Part shown: in pieces, positions 24,532-33,756 of the stretch
Position numbering within the stretch: position 1 is the first letter of the stretch
Layout: each line of letters starts with the position of its first letter
Origin: an uncultured Bacteroidales bacterium
GTDB lineage: Bacteria; Bacteroidota; Bacteroidia; Bacteroidales; UBA932
Reading direction: 5' to 3'
Length of the DNA stretch: 42,230 nucleotides
Assembly: GCA_947367315.1 (NCBI GenBank)
Contig: CANBDX010000013.1
Location: 1-42,230, forward strand
The notes under the pieces: generated by a model
The model's database searches: none
What the model was told of the DNA's origin: nothing
What the model saw: the letters and a program-made list of their open reading frames with translations, nothing else
Program-made: the position numbers and the translations under genes

Positions 24532-26388
24532 ATGAAAAGGATTATAACATATTTAACAATTTCATTCAGCCTGCTGTCATGCAGTTTTCTGGATGAAAAT
24601 CTGGCATCCAAGTACTCTTCTGAGGATATTTATGGTAGTGAGCCAGCACTGGAGACAGCCATGTACGGTTGTTATTCAAAACTCCGTACAAACACTGGAC
24701 TTACTTCCTCTTCACTTTTCGAGTTTCTCTATCCGGCTTCAGGTGTTGTCCATTATGGCGGACCGGCATCACGATTGTCTGACGGACAGCAACGTTGGAC
24801 TATGCTACTGTCTTTTGCGCAATATTCTACGAGTCCGCAGGGCTATAACACTTTCAAAAATTTCTATTCGGCAATCTATCTCTGCAATAAGATGATAAGC
24901 GAATTGAAGACCAGCCCTGTTGATCAGACATATAAGAATCAGATCGAAGGAGAAGCAAGATTCTTGCGTGCTGTCTCATATTTCTATCTTGTTAGACAAT
25001 ATGGTGACATTCCTATGTACCTTGAACCAGCTACATCTCTTGCCGGCGCAAATGGAACGAGAGAGAAATTCTGGAATGTATATGGACAGATCATCAAGGA
25101 TTTTGATTTTGCTGAAGAACATGTGAGAACTTATGACCAGCAGACTGCAATAAACTCACTGAGCTCAGGCAGGATCTTCAACCATGCTGCCACAGCAATG
25201 AAGTCATTGGTTTATCTTACAATAGGTACATTGCTTGAACATTCAGGAGAGAATGACAATTTCTGGGTTTGTTCAAATGATGAGGTCTTTGCAGGATTTG
25301 CTGCAATGGGAATTGAGTCTGCCGATGATGCATTCACCAAGGCCTTGGCATCCGCAAGAGAAGTGTTGCCTGAAACCACCACAACAGGATCGCCTTATCG
25401 TCTGGCCGAAAAATACTCAGATCTTTTCCGCTGGGCTGATCTCAGTGACTTCCAGTCCATGGAACGTATATATGCTATACCGAATACAAGTGAAGTTGAA
25501 GGCTCAACGTTGGCTGTATATACGCTTCCGCCATATTTCAACAATACTGATAAGAATCAGAACTATGGTCGTGTTCGTCCTACAAGGTGGCTGTTCCAGA
25601 AATGGTGCGAGACCTATGGTGGTACAAAGGGCAGCGATAATGCTTCAAATATATACGTTACATGTAATGACCCAAGACTGGATGCTTCATTCATACATAC
25701 ATCATATATAGGAGAGAAGAATTCTACGTATGAGTGTTACCCGAACTCTAAATCTATTCTGATTACCAGCGACGAGTACAAGCAGTGCATGCCTTACTAC
25801 AAGAAGTACTATGATCCTAAGTACGATGCTTCTGTGGGATATGGCGACCTGTATGTCATGAGACTTGCTGAGGTATATCTGATTGCAGCTGAAGCTTCAG
25901 CAAATCTTGGCAAAAAGGAGGATGCGTGCGAGTATGTAAACTATATACTTGCCAGGGCCCGTCGTTCAACAGAGGACGGAAGCATTTCCTCTGAGCCGGC
26001 AGACTGGGTTGCAAGTGATTTCGCAACTGAACAGGCTCTCATAAATGCGATATTCTGGGAAAGATGTTTCGAGTTGGGTGGTGAAGGACACGAATACTAC
26101 GACACTCATCGCATGGGAGCAAAGTGGTTGTCAGAAAATATTGCTGTTCCTCACAATGCTTTCCTTTATGAGCCGGAGCAGGAAGACTTTAAGTCAGGTA
26201 CAAAGACATATAATGGTTACAGAACTGTGCATTTTGGTACTCCGAAATACGGCGAGAAACAGATTTATCCGGAAAGTGTATCAGATGTCAGAAAAGGTCT
26301 CATATGTGCTTTCCCTCGCAATGAGCTCACCTATAATACAGAATTAAGTCTTGAAGACCAGAACCCATCTGAAATTTTCTGGCAATAA
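24532..26388 (+). CDS. susD: RagB/SusD family glycan-binding lipoprotein
   Basis: A 618-residue surface lipoprotein (lipobox SLLSC, C17, followed by the acidic stretch SFLDEN) that forms the lid of the SusC transporter. The SusD pattern is clear: YGSEPALETAMYGCYSKL near the N terminus, EGEARFLRAVSYFYLVRQYGD with the family helix motif, LAEVYLIAAEASANLGKKEDA and a C-terminal FPRNELTYN. Length is at the upper normal range. It lies between the canonical SusC and the BACON/FISUMP lipoprotein. It is the only SusD for two SusC proteins in this locus. Confidence 0.95.
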   Translation: MKRIITYLTISFSLLSCSFLDENLASKYSSEDIYGSEPALETAMYGCYSKLRTNTGLTSSSLFEFLYPASGVVHYGGPASRLSDGQQRWTMLLSFAQYSTSPQGYNTFKNFYSAIYLCNKMISELKTSPVDQTYKNQIEGEARFLRAVSYFYLVRQYGDIPMYLEPATSLAGANGTREKFWNVYGQIIKDFDFAEEHVRTYDQQTAINSLSSGRIFNHAATAMKSLVYLTIGTLLEHSGENDNFWVCSNDEVFAGFAAMGIESADDAFTKALASAREVLPETTTTGSPYRLAEKYSDLFRWADLSDFQSMERIYAIPNTSEVEGSTLAVYTLPPYFNNTDKNQNYGRVRPTRWLFQKWCETYGGTKGSDNASNIYVTCNDPRLDASFIHTSYIGEKNSTYECYPNSKSILITSDEYKQCMPYYKKYYDPKYDASVGYGDLYVMRLAEVYLIAAEASANLGKKEDACEYVNYILARARRSTEDGSISSEPADWVASDFATEQALINAIFWERCFELGGEGHEYYDTHRMGAKWLSENIAVPHNAFLYEPEQEDFKSGTKTYNGYRTVHFGTPKYGEKQIYPESVSDVRKGLICAFPRNELTYNTELSLEDQNPSEIFWQ

Positions 26389-26403
26389 TATATAGTATAG
26401 ATT

Positions 26404-28059
26404 ATGAATAGATTCAGACACATTATCCTACTGACTGCAATTGCCATAGGTACACTTCAGTCATGTGACAAGTATGATGATAACATCAATAAGAATGATG
26501 GTACCCTGACTTTGTCAGAACAGACAGTCGTCTTTGAATGTGGTGCAGATCAGAGCACAACAGTGACAGTTCAGTCCGATAAGGAATGGACCATTAACGG
26601 AATTACAGATGGTGTCAGGAGATGGCTTGAAGTGGAATATAGCGGTGAAACGGGAGAGTCTGTAGTTAATGTGAAATGCATTGAGGCCAATCCTTTCGAA
26701 GAGAAGCGAGTCGCCATGCTCGATTTCGTAATCGACGGTAAGGTCAAGGAAACATTGATGATATCTCAATACTCAGATCCGGACAGGACAGTAAATCTGT
26801 CTGTAGATCGTCTGGATTTTTCATCAGCATCTGGTGAAGAGAAGACTTTTACCGTGGTAACCAACAAGGACTGGACTATTGAAGACTACACAGAAGAAAT
26901 ATCAGCTTGGGCAGAAATTACTCCTACATCAGGTGTAGGTCAGACCGAGGTCAAGGTAAAGATGCTCCAACCGGGAACTGAACTTGAGAACAGGTTTGCT
27001 CAGGTGGGATTCCGCATAGACAGAGTCCATTGTGCAACGCTTATCCTGACTCAGAAGTCTTCACTCGACATTAGCCTCAGTCACGATAAGATTGTGTTTT
27101 CAAATAAAGGAAATCAGAGCCAAAGTGTCACTGTGACCCCTTCAACATCTGCAATACCATGGTATGTGGACGGATACACTGATGAAGTAAAGGACTGGCT
27201 GCAGATTTCTGCAGAAAAAGGTACTGGAGTTCAGGAACTTAGTCTGACAACGCTGAAAGATAATGAATCTAAGGATCCTCATTCAGCCAGTTTGCGCTTC
27301 CATCTGAATGAAAACATCTTCTTTGAGATCAGTGTAATTCAGGAAGCATACGAGTCTTCTGTTCAGTTGTGGGCCGACGGACCTAAGTGGGCGAAATGCA
27401 ATCTTGGTGCGAAAGAGCCTTGGATGTATGGAGACTATTACGCATGGGGAGCTGCAGAGCCTCTCTACAAATCTATGGAATGGACAGGGCCAGCAGACGG
27501 CGGATATACTCCATCTCCAACATGGGGAAAGAAGCGTGAAGATTATGAACCGGAGGAAGGTGCCAAGTATTTCTCTGGAGCTCAGTTCGATAAATATAAT
27601 TTGAGAAACTCACCGTACTCGACACATCAGTCCACTGTCAACTACAGCAAATACAACAAGACAGATAAGTTGACTTCGCTGTCCGGCAACGACGACGCAG
27701 CCTCTGCAGTTCTTGGTGAAGACTGGAGAATACCGTCAAAGGCTGAATGGCAGGCTCTCCAGGATAACTGTACCTGGACATGGCAGGAAGCCGGAAATTC
27801 AGAGTATAATGGAGTAACAGGATACAAGGTTGAAGGAAAAGGTGATTATGCCGGAAAGTCAATATTCATACCTACTGCAGGTTATTACCTTAATGCTGAA
27901 TTAAAGTCTGCAAAAAACAATGGATACTATTGGACTAGCGATCTTCATACTGACGTAGCCAAGGCTTGGCGTCCTACATTCTCATCATCTGCAGTAACAA
28001 TTGCCGGAAGCACCAACCGTTGTTATGGATTACCGGTCAGACCTATACAGAATAATTAA
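26404..28059 (+). CDS. BACON/FISUMP surface lipoprotein (candidate glycan-binding protein)
   Basis: A 551-residue lipoprotein (C21 followed by DKYDDN, a strong surface-export type signal). Three BACON-type domains follow at ~33-122, ~128-217 and ~220-317, marked by VTVQSDKEWTINGI, FTVVTNKDWTIEDYT and VTVTPSTSAIPWYVDGYT. The C-terminal ~230 residues form a FISUMP (Fib_succ_major) lectin-like domain with WAKCNLGAKEPWMYGDYYAWG, GEDWRIPSKAEWQAL and YYWTSD. Its position straight after SusD is that of a surface glycan-binding protein. The same FISUMP type recurs at the C terminus of the 1195-residue fusion further on. Ligand unknown. Confidence 0.8.
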   Translation: MNRFRHIILLTAIAIGTLQSCDKYDDNINKNDGTLTLSEQTVVFECGADQSTTVTVQSDKEWTINGITDGVRRWLEVEYSGETGESVVNVKCIEANPFEEKRVAMLDFVIDGKVKETLMISQYSDPDRTVNLSVDRLDFSSASGEEKTFTVVTNKDWTIEDYTEEISAWAEITPTSGVGQTEVKVKMLQPGTELENRFAQVGFRIDRVHCATLILTQKSSLDISLSHDKIVFSNKGNQSQSVTVTPSTSAIPWYVDGYTDEVKDWLQISAEKGTGVQELSLTTLKDNESKDPHSASLRFHLNENIFFEISVIQEAYESSVQLWADGPKWAKCNLGAKEPWMYGDYYAWGAAEPLYKSMEWTGPADGGYTPSPTWGKKREDYEPEEGAKYFSGAQFDKYNLRNSPYSTHQSTVNYSKYNKTDKLTSLSGNDDAASAVLGEDWRIPSKAEWQALQDNCTWTWQEAGNSEYNGVTGYKVEGKGDYAGKSIFIPTAGYYLNAELKSAKNNGYYWTSDLHTDVAKAWRPTFSSSAVTIAGSTNRCYGLPVRPIQNN

Positions 28060-28079
28060 CATTAAATCAATATTTACTT

Positions 28080-28214
28080 ATGTCAATCAACTATTTAACA
28101 CCCGAAACTCATGTACTTGAGTTCTCAAGCGAAGGAGTATTGTGTGGCAGTACTCAGAACGCCGCTTTTACAAATGAGGGCTTCACCACGGAAGAAACGA
28201 CATTTGAATGGTAA
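28080..28214 (+). CDS. Small 44-residue peptide, function unknown
   Basis: A short ORF (ATG 28080, TAA 28212-28214) fills most of the 168-bp gap between two lipoprotein genes. The peptide begins MSINYLTPETHVLEFSSEG, continues with VLCGSTQN and has an acidic C-terminal half ending in TTFEW. There is no signal peptide or transmembrane segment, one Cys, and codon use like the neighbours. I recall many unannotated Bacteroidales peptides of this build (P-x-T-x-V-x-x-F, E-G-x-L-C-x-S, acidic tail ending in aromatic residues) next to surface-lipoprotein genes, but I cannot verify this here. It lies 13 bp before the fimbrillin-like gene. Its function is unknown. Confidence 0.6.
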   Translation: MSINYLTPETHVLEFSSEGVLCGSTQNAAFTNEGFTTEETTFEW

Positions 28215-28227
28215 CCTTTAAACAGTA

Positions 28228-29613
28228 ATGATTATGAAAGCAAAGTATTTTTCTTATTCTATTGCAATCCTGCTCACTGCTGTTGCAGGTTGTACAAAAG
28301 AATCATCTGATCTTCAGATTGAAGGTAAGCAGAAAATCCTTATTTCAGCTGATTGCTCAACAAAGACTTATGGTGTAGAGACAATTAAATTTCATAGCAA
28401 AGACAAACTTACAGTCTTTGACACCAATGGTGCGAACAACGAGTTTGCTCTTCCTGCTGATGCTCCGACACCAGGCAATGCGCCAGCATCATTTGAAGGC
28501 GAGATTACATCTGGCAGCCAGCCACAATATGTAGTATATCCATATGATGCAAACGCATCTATTGCAGGCGATGTCATGACCGTGACTGTACCAAATCACT
28601 ACGCGCCTGGTAATGCAAATTCAGTACTCCGTGGAATGAATATCTCTGTAGGAGAGATCCAGAACAATGAGGGTGTTTATACTGCAACTCTCAAGAATCT
28701 GTGCGGTATCGTCGGTATTGAAGTTGGCTCTTACGCTATCGGACTTAAGAATGTCAAGCTTTCTGCTAATGAGCCTCTCACAGGAACAGTGTCATTCAAG
28801 TCTGAGAATGGTGTGCCTGAAGTTGTAGGTGTAGCAGACGGACACACATCAGTTGATTTCGATGTAATGCGTGATAGCAAAACAAATCTTGTTACAGCAG
28901 GTAAGTTCTACTTCTCAGTAATCCCTGGAACATACACTGGTCTGAAGCTGACATTGACTTTGGCAAGTGGTGAGACAAAGGAGATTACAACTGACAAGTC
29001 TCTGACTGTCACAAGAGGAAGCAGAACACTTCTTCCGGTAACTTTGGCGGACATTCAAAGTGCTCCAATAAAGCGCAAGCAGGTAGTTGTAGAACTGGCC
29101 TTCTATACTAAAGGAGCTTCTGTATTGTACTATGATAACGAAGGTGTTAACACCACACTTCCTTCTGCTAGCGGATCAGAATTCACTTCATCTATGACAT
29201 TCTATACGGATAATACAATAGATGGCGTTACATACTCGTTCCCATTCCATATCATCAGTCAGAATAATGCCAAATATCGTTATCAGGCTGGTTCGTATAA
29301 GGGACTGGATATGGCTCCAGGTACTGATTTCTGTATTGTACTTCCAGCACTACCAGGATATTATCTGAGGGGATTCAAATGTGCTGCCTCTAATGCTGCA
29401 TATAAATATAAGGTTTCAAATATATATGGAAGAGAAAATATGAATGAAACAAACAGCGTTGAACTGACTGTCGGAGTAAACGCTGTCGGAGATATAAAAT
29501 ATGTGACTTCAACTTTAGGAAAAACACCTGAGATATTGAATTACATATATCCTATGACCAGTACATCAAAACTTCAGATTCTCCAGGTATATTATGAACC
29601 TGTAGCGGAATAG
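28228..29613 (+). CDS. Fimbrillin-like lipoprotein (module A)
   Basis: A 461-residue lipoprotein (lipobox TAVAGC, followed by TKESSD). The body is beta-rich with repeated features of Bacteroidetes fimbrillin-like proteins: an early TKTYGVETIKFHSKDKL-type segment, YVVYPYDANASIAG, SVLRGMNISVGEI, YTATLKNLCGIVGIEVG and FYFSVIPGTYTGLKL. The same motifs in the same order occur in residues ~25-450 of the 1195-residue fusion protein, so the two are paralogues. It starts 13 bp after the small peptide and ends 7 bp before the phosphoesterase. It may be a surface adhesin or glycan-binding scaffold; in the paralogue it is physically attached to the phosphoesterase, which suggests the two proteins act together. 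ATG at 28228 or 28234. Confidence 0.6.
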   Translation: MIMKAKYFSYSIAILLTAVAGCTKESSDLQIEGKQKILISADCSTKTYGVETIKFHSKDKLTVFDTNGANNEFALPADAPTPGNAPASFEGEITSGSQPQYVVYPYDANASIAGDVMTVTVPNHYAPGNANSVLRGMNISVGEIQNNEGVYTATLKNLCGIVGIEVGSYAIGLKNVKLSANEPLTGTVSFKSENGVPEVVGVADGHTSVDFDVMRDSKTNLVTAGKFYFSVIPGTYTGLKLTLTLASGETKEITTDKSLTVTRGSRTLLPVTLADIQSAPIKRKQVVVELAFYTKGASVLYYDNEGVNTTLPSASGSEFTSSMTFYTDNTIDGVTYSFPFHIISQNNAKYRYQAGSYKGLDMAPGTDFCIVLPALPGYYLRGFKCAASNAAYKYKVSNIYGRENMNETNSVELTVGVNAVGDIKYVTSTLGKTPEILNYIYPMTSTSKLQILQVYYEPVAE

Positions 29614-29620
29614 TATTCTA

Positions 29621-30916
29621 ATGAAATACTTTAATTATATTTTTCTCCTGCTGCTCGCAGCAGGCCAGCTCTCAGCCCAGACCCTGCCTTCTTACTACGA
29701 TGACTACATCGCAGCCAAGAAGGCGGAGGTGTCGGCTGTCAGTTCCGAGCAGTCAGACGGATTCATATTCCTGTCAGACACTCACATCAAGCCGGGAGGA
29801 TCGATAGTCAACTATACTCCCGAATTGATCAATGCCATTATGGAAGGTCTCGCTGCCCCGAAGGTCATTTGGGGCGGCGATGCTGTTCCGGCATATACGG
29901 ATCAGGTGGAGAAAAGCTGGAATCTGCACAAGCAGATGTTTAACGCTATCACTCCTGGAACCGATATCCTCCTGACCCATGGCAATCATGATCTGACTGC
30001 CCGTATCAGCAAGGATGTCAAGGAAGGATACTCTCTCTCCAAAGCTGCTACAGCCAAAAGATTCAAGGCAGTGACATCTGAAAAGGCCGTATATAACCCG
30101 GCAGATAAGAATACCTTGTATTTCTATTTTGATCAGCCGGACTCGAAAGTGAGGTATGTTATACTCGATGTCTTTGATGAATTACAGGGAACAGATGTAT
30201 ATTGGGGCGTCAAGGAGGGTTTTTCAGATAAGCAATATGAGTGGGTATTCAGGGAGGCCGTTATGAATGCCCCTAAGGATTACGGACTTTTCTTTGTAAT
30301 GCATTGGACCACGACATTCGACAAGGCTGAGCGTTATAAAAAACTGAATGAGACCCTCCATGCCTTTGCCTTGCATCAGGATTACGGAGAGTTTGAGTTC
30401 TCCAAGCGTGAGGATCTGAAACTTCTCATGGCTCTTGGTGGTCATCGTCATCATGATATGCAGGTGGCATCAAACGGTTTATGGTCTGTGATTACTGTGT
30501 GCGATGCATGTTATACAGATGACAAGCGTAGTCCTTTCTCAGAATTCTATAAGGAACAACGCCAGAAGGAAACAACTGAGCAGCATGGTTTTGACTATGT
30601 GTCTATCAATAAGGACTTCGGCAAGGTCAGTATGATTCGTTTCGGCATTGGCCGTAACAGAGTCTTCAATATAAATCCTGTTAGTGTGACACTGGGATCT
30701 GAAATAAGTCTGACCTCAGAAGATTCGGTTCAGTGGATATGCTACGACAGTGATGCAATAAAATATGTAAACCGTAAAAGATGGTCTCTTCCCTCATCTG
30801 TTGTTGGTGTAACTCCGGACGGCCGCGTGTTCGGTCTCAAGGAGGGAGAGGCAGTGGTGGCTGCAATAGATTCAAAAGGCAATCAGGAGTACTTCTACGT
30901 AAAAGTGACTAAATGA
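29621..30916 (+). CDS. Secreted metallophosphoesterase with Big_2-like tail (module B)
   Basis: A 431-residue exported protein (signal peptide ending AGQLSAQ). The calcineurin-like two-metal site is complete: D53-x-H55 (FLSDTH), D87 (WGGDA), N122-H123-D124 (GNHD), H228 (VMHWT) and GGHRHH with H275 and H277. From about residue 355 to the end a small beta domain follows, with VWGVTPDG-like SSVVGVTPDGRVFGLKEG and AVVAAID, as in bacterial Ig-like Big_2 domains. Such enzymes cleave phosphomono- or diesters. In a polysaccharide locus it may remove phosphate or a phosphodiester decoration from the glycan. It overlaps the next gene by 4 bp (ATGA). Confidence 0.8.
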   Translation: MKYFNYIFLLLLAAGQLSAQTLPSYYDDYIAAKKAEVSAVSSEQSDGFIFLSDTHIKPGGSIVNYTPELINAIMEGLAAPKVIWGGDAVPAYTDQVEKSWNLHKQMFNAITPGTDILLTHGNHDLTARISKDVKEGYSLSKAATAKRFKAVTSEKAVYNPADKNTLYFYFDQPDSKVRYVILDVFDELQGTDVYWGVKEGFSDKQYEWVFREAVMNAPKDYGLFFVMHWTTTFDKAERYKKLNETLHAFALHQDYGEFEFSKREDLKLLMALGGHRHHDMQVASNGLWSVITVCDACYTDDKRSPFSEFYKEQRQKETTEQHGFDYVSINKDFGKVSMIRFGIGRNRVFNINPVSVTLGSEISLTSEDSVQWICYDSDAIKYVNRKRWSLPSSVVGVTPDGRVFGLKEGEAVVAAIDSKGNQEYFYVKVTK

Positions 30917-32331
30917 GATTTCTGACAGTTATATCCGCATTTTTGATCAGCTGCATGACAAGTGTAGCTGCGACCTATTATGTCTCATCTTCAACCGGCT
31001 CCGATTATAACTCCGGCACCAGTGAATCATCTCCCCGCAAGACTCTTTCAGGTTTGTCTTCAAGGATGAAAAACGGCAATACAATATTGCTCAAGAGAGG
31101 AGATGTGTTTTTTGAGAGTCTGACAGGTTTCACGGACTGTACTATATCTGATTATGGTTCTGGCGCAAAACCGGTAATCTGCGGATTCATCATACAGAAG
31201 GATAACTCTTCATGGACACAAAGTTCATCAGGAGTATGGACTCTGGACCTGAATAACGCATCTGCGTTCTTCGGGCATGCATGCAACGCTAAAGTAAATA
31301 CATACGGAAATATCGGATGTCTTTATGACCCGGAAACCGACACAATCGTCGGCAACCTCGTAAAAAGTTCCTCAGACCTTAAAAATGAGGGAGACTTTCA
31401 CACAAGCTCCACATGGCTTAAAGCAGATGTTTCATCATCCACATTCAGCAAATTGTACCTCAAGTCTGCTTCCCGTCCAAAAGCGTATTGTCTTGCCAGT
31501 GGAGAAATTGCAGTGAGTGAAATGCGTAACTGTTCAATCTCGAATATCGCAGTTGTGGGTTTCGGATGCCATGGTATGAATTATCTGTATGATTGTACAG
31601 TTACTGACTGTGATCTTGACATAATCGGAGGCTCGATAATGGTAGGACAGAATTCATCATGGGCTCGATATGGAAATGGTATAGAACTCTGGATCAGTGC
31701 ATCACCTTGTAATGGAAATAAGATCACCGGTTGTCAGATTACTAGGGTTTACGATGTTGCAGTGTCAATCCAAGGTAATGCGGTTGGTGGAGCCAATCCT
31801 TCAGGTAACCATATCACATCAAATAGAATTGCATGGTGTCGTCAGGGGTTCGAGCAGTGGACAACAACGGACGGAGCCCCTGTTGTTTTCGAGGACTGCT
31901 GCTTTTCGAAAAATGTGCTGTATTGCTGTGGAGACAACAAGTTTACCGGAACAGAGTCCAGGACAACTGATGTCACATTCCTATGTTATAAGTACCCGGC
32001 AGCAGTTATGCCCATAGAAGACAATCTTGTTTACGCGCATAATTACAGGTACTCTCAATATAATGAAGGCGGGTTTGCTGATAATGAGGTGTATGTTGTA
32101 GCAGGGAAGTGCCTGTATTATTACTACAGACCTGATGTGCCTTCATTTACTCTAATTGCAGATACTCCCGCTCAGACGTCATTATATAGGAAATACTCGG
32201 GAGACAACAGCAGGATTGTGATAGTTCAGCCAAATTCTGCAGAAGATCAGAGCGCTGCATCTCGCGTTTACGGTATGCTGAATTATTCCAGCATAGCTCC
32301 ATCATGGAATACTTTAAATCAATATAGGTAA
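30913..32331 (+). CDS. Secreted right-handed parallel beta-helix protein (module C)
   Basis: A 472-residue exported protein (signal peptide to about SVAA). The N terminus has the TYYVSSSTGSDYNSGTSESS and ILLKRGDVF motifs that open many beta-helix enzymes. The middle shows short repeating coils rich in N, G, C and I (NCSISNIAVVGFGCHGMNYL, DCDLDIIGGSIM), then RYGNGIELW, NRIAWCRQGFEQW and VLYCCGDNKF. This fold is used by many polysaccharide lyases and some glycosidases, but I see no family-specific catalytic motif. It is a paralogue of the next gene. Probably extracytoplasmic and active on, or binding to, the target glycan. Confidence 0.65.
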   Translation: MRFLTVISAFLISCMTSVAATYYVSSSTGSDYNSGTSESSPRKTLSGLSSRMKNGNTILLKRGDVFFESLTGFTDCTISDYGSGAKPVICGFIIQKDNSSWTQSSSGVWTLDLNNASAFFGHACNAKVNTYGNIGCLYDPETDTIVGNLVKSSSDLKNEGDFHTSSTWLKADVSSSTFSKLYLKSASRPKAYCLASGEIAVSEMRNCSISNIAVVGFGCHGMNYLYDCTVTDCDLDIIGGSIMVGQNSSWARYGNGIELWISASPCNGNKITGCQITRVYDVAVSIQGNAVGGANPSGNHITSNRIAWCRQGFEQWTTTDGAPVVFEDCCFSKNVLYCCGDNKFTGTESRTTDVTFLCYKYPAAVMPIEDNLVYAHNYRYSQYNEGGFADNEVYVVAGKCLYYYYRPDVPSFTLIADTPAQTSLYRKYSGDNSRIVIVQPNSAEDQSAASRVYGMLNYSSIAPSWNTLNQYR

Positions 32332-32337
32332 TCGAAT

Positions 32338-33756
32338 ATGAGAAGAATCTCTCTTGTTTTACTTTCATTATGCAGCTCTATGCTGCTGATGGCTCAGACT
32401 CAGACATATTATATATCATCTACTCTTGGTAAGGAAGGCAACCCTGGCACTGAGGAAGCCCCGTTATCTACCATATCGTCGCTCTCCAAGGAGCAGAAGA
32501 CAGGGGCTGCCATTTATCTTCGCTCAGGTGATATTTTCTTTGAAAGCATATCTGACTGCACTGATTGCTTGATTTCTTCATATGGAGAAGGGAAAAAACC
32601 TGTTATATGCGGATTCAGGGTAATGACTGGTGAGGAAGGATGGCAGAAAGATGAACAGGGAATATGGAAACTTGACATGTCTGATCCGTCACAGTTTTAT
32701 GGATACAAAGCGGGATATGGCAAACAGTTCTATGGGAATATCGGGTGTCTATATATACCAGAGGAAAACAGGATACTAGGACAGTCAGTTGCAACAAAGA
32801 AGGAATTGAAGAACCAGTATGATTTTTTCGTTACTGATAAGGTAAAAAGGAGCGAACTTACTCAGGAAGATTTCAAATATCTATATATCAAAAGTGATGA
32901 AAAGCCAGGCGCCTATTGTCTGTCCAGTGGTACGAACGGCATTTCAAATATGAACGGTTGTACCATTGAAAATATAGCTGTAGTGGGTTTTGGCGGCCAT
33001 GGCATGCAGTTTTTGTGGAACTGTATAGTCCGTAATTGTGATATTGATATAATGGGAGGCTCGATTCTCTTGGGAACGAGGAGTCATTGGGCAAGATATG
33101 GCAATGGTATTGAGCTCTGGATCGGCAAGAAGCCGTGTAACGGGAATCTCATCGAGAATTGCCAGATAAGCCGTTGCTATGATGTCGGAGCTACAATCCA
33201 AGGGCCATCATCTCAGGAAGTACATTCGGCAGATAATCACTTCCGCAACAATAGGATAGCATATTGTCGTCAGGGTTTTGAACATTGGGCTGAAACCACT
33301 GACGGGCCTGCAATATTTGAAAATTGTGACTTCAAGAATAACATACTCTACTGCTGCGGAGACAATAAATTTGAGGGAACTCCTCAGCGAGACAATGATG
33401 TTGCCCTGCTTGCATATAAAGCCCCGGCAAAGGAGTTTATCATAACTGAAAATCTTATTTACGGAAGGGCCTACAGGTTCAATCAGGGGTGTACACCTGG
33501 ATTGACAGACAATGAAGTCTATATTCATCAGGGCGGAGGATTACTATACGTCACAGGTAAGACATTCAAGACAATCATCCCTGCTACAGACTCATTACAT
33601 CTGAACTTTTATAGAGCTTATTGCAGTGACAACAGCAAGATAACTTTTGTTGTGCCAGACTCGGCAGATGATATGGCTATCCGTTCTAGGATTATGAGGG
33701 CATTGAAGTTTAAGTATCCAGCACCGGGCAGAAATGAAATTGATAAATATAAATAG
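32338..33756 (+). CDS. Secreted right-handed parallel beta-helix protein, paralogue (module C')
   Basis: Exactly the same length (472 residues) as the preceding gene and clearly homologous along its length. Shared blocks include GDIFFES, KPVICGF, GNIGCLY, IENIAVVGFGGHGMQFLWNC, ARYGNGIELWI, YCRQGFEHW and ILYCCGDNKF. The signal peptide ends near LLMAQ. The best conserved blocks, RYGNGIELW, CRQGFExW and LYCCGDNKF, are good candidates for the functional face. It starts 6 bp after its paralogue and its 3' end overlaps the fused lipoprotein gene by 23 bp. Catalytic class unknown; a lyase or hydrolase is possible. Confidence 0.65.
   Translation: MRRISLVLLSLCSSMLLMAQTQTYYISSTLGKEGNPGTEEAPLSTISSLSKEQKTGAAIYLRSGDIFFESISDCTDCLISSYGEGKKPVICGFRVMTGEEGWQKDEQGIWKLDMSDPSQFYGYKAGYGKQFYGNIGCLYIPEENRILGQSVATKKELKNQYDFFVTDKVKRSELTQEDFKYLYIKSDEKPGAYCLSSGTNGISNMNGCTIENIAVVGFGGHGMQFLWNCIVRNCDIDIMGGSILLGTRSHWARYGNGIELWIGKKPCNGNLIENCQISRCYDVGATIQGPSSQEVHSADNHFRNNRIAYCRQGFEHWAETTDGPAIFENCDFKNNILYCCGDNKFEGTPQRDNDVALLAYKAPAKEFIITENLIYGRAYRFNQGCTPGLTDNEVYIHQGGGLLYVTGKTFKTIIPATDSLHLNFYRAYCSDNSKITFVVPDSADDMAIRSRIMRALKFKYPAPGRNEIDKYK

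Noticed and set aside
33208..33528. Antisense ORFs of about 100 codons within the beta-helix and other genes
   Set aside because: They mirror well-supported genes on the other strand and have no domain, signal or spacing to support them.
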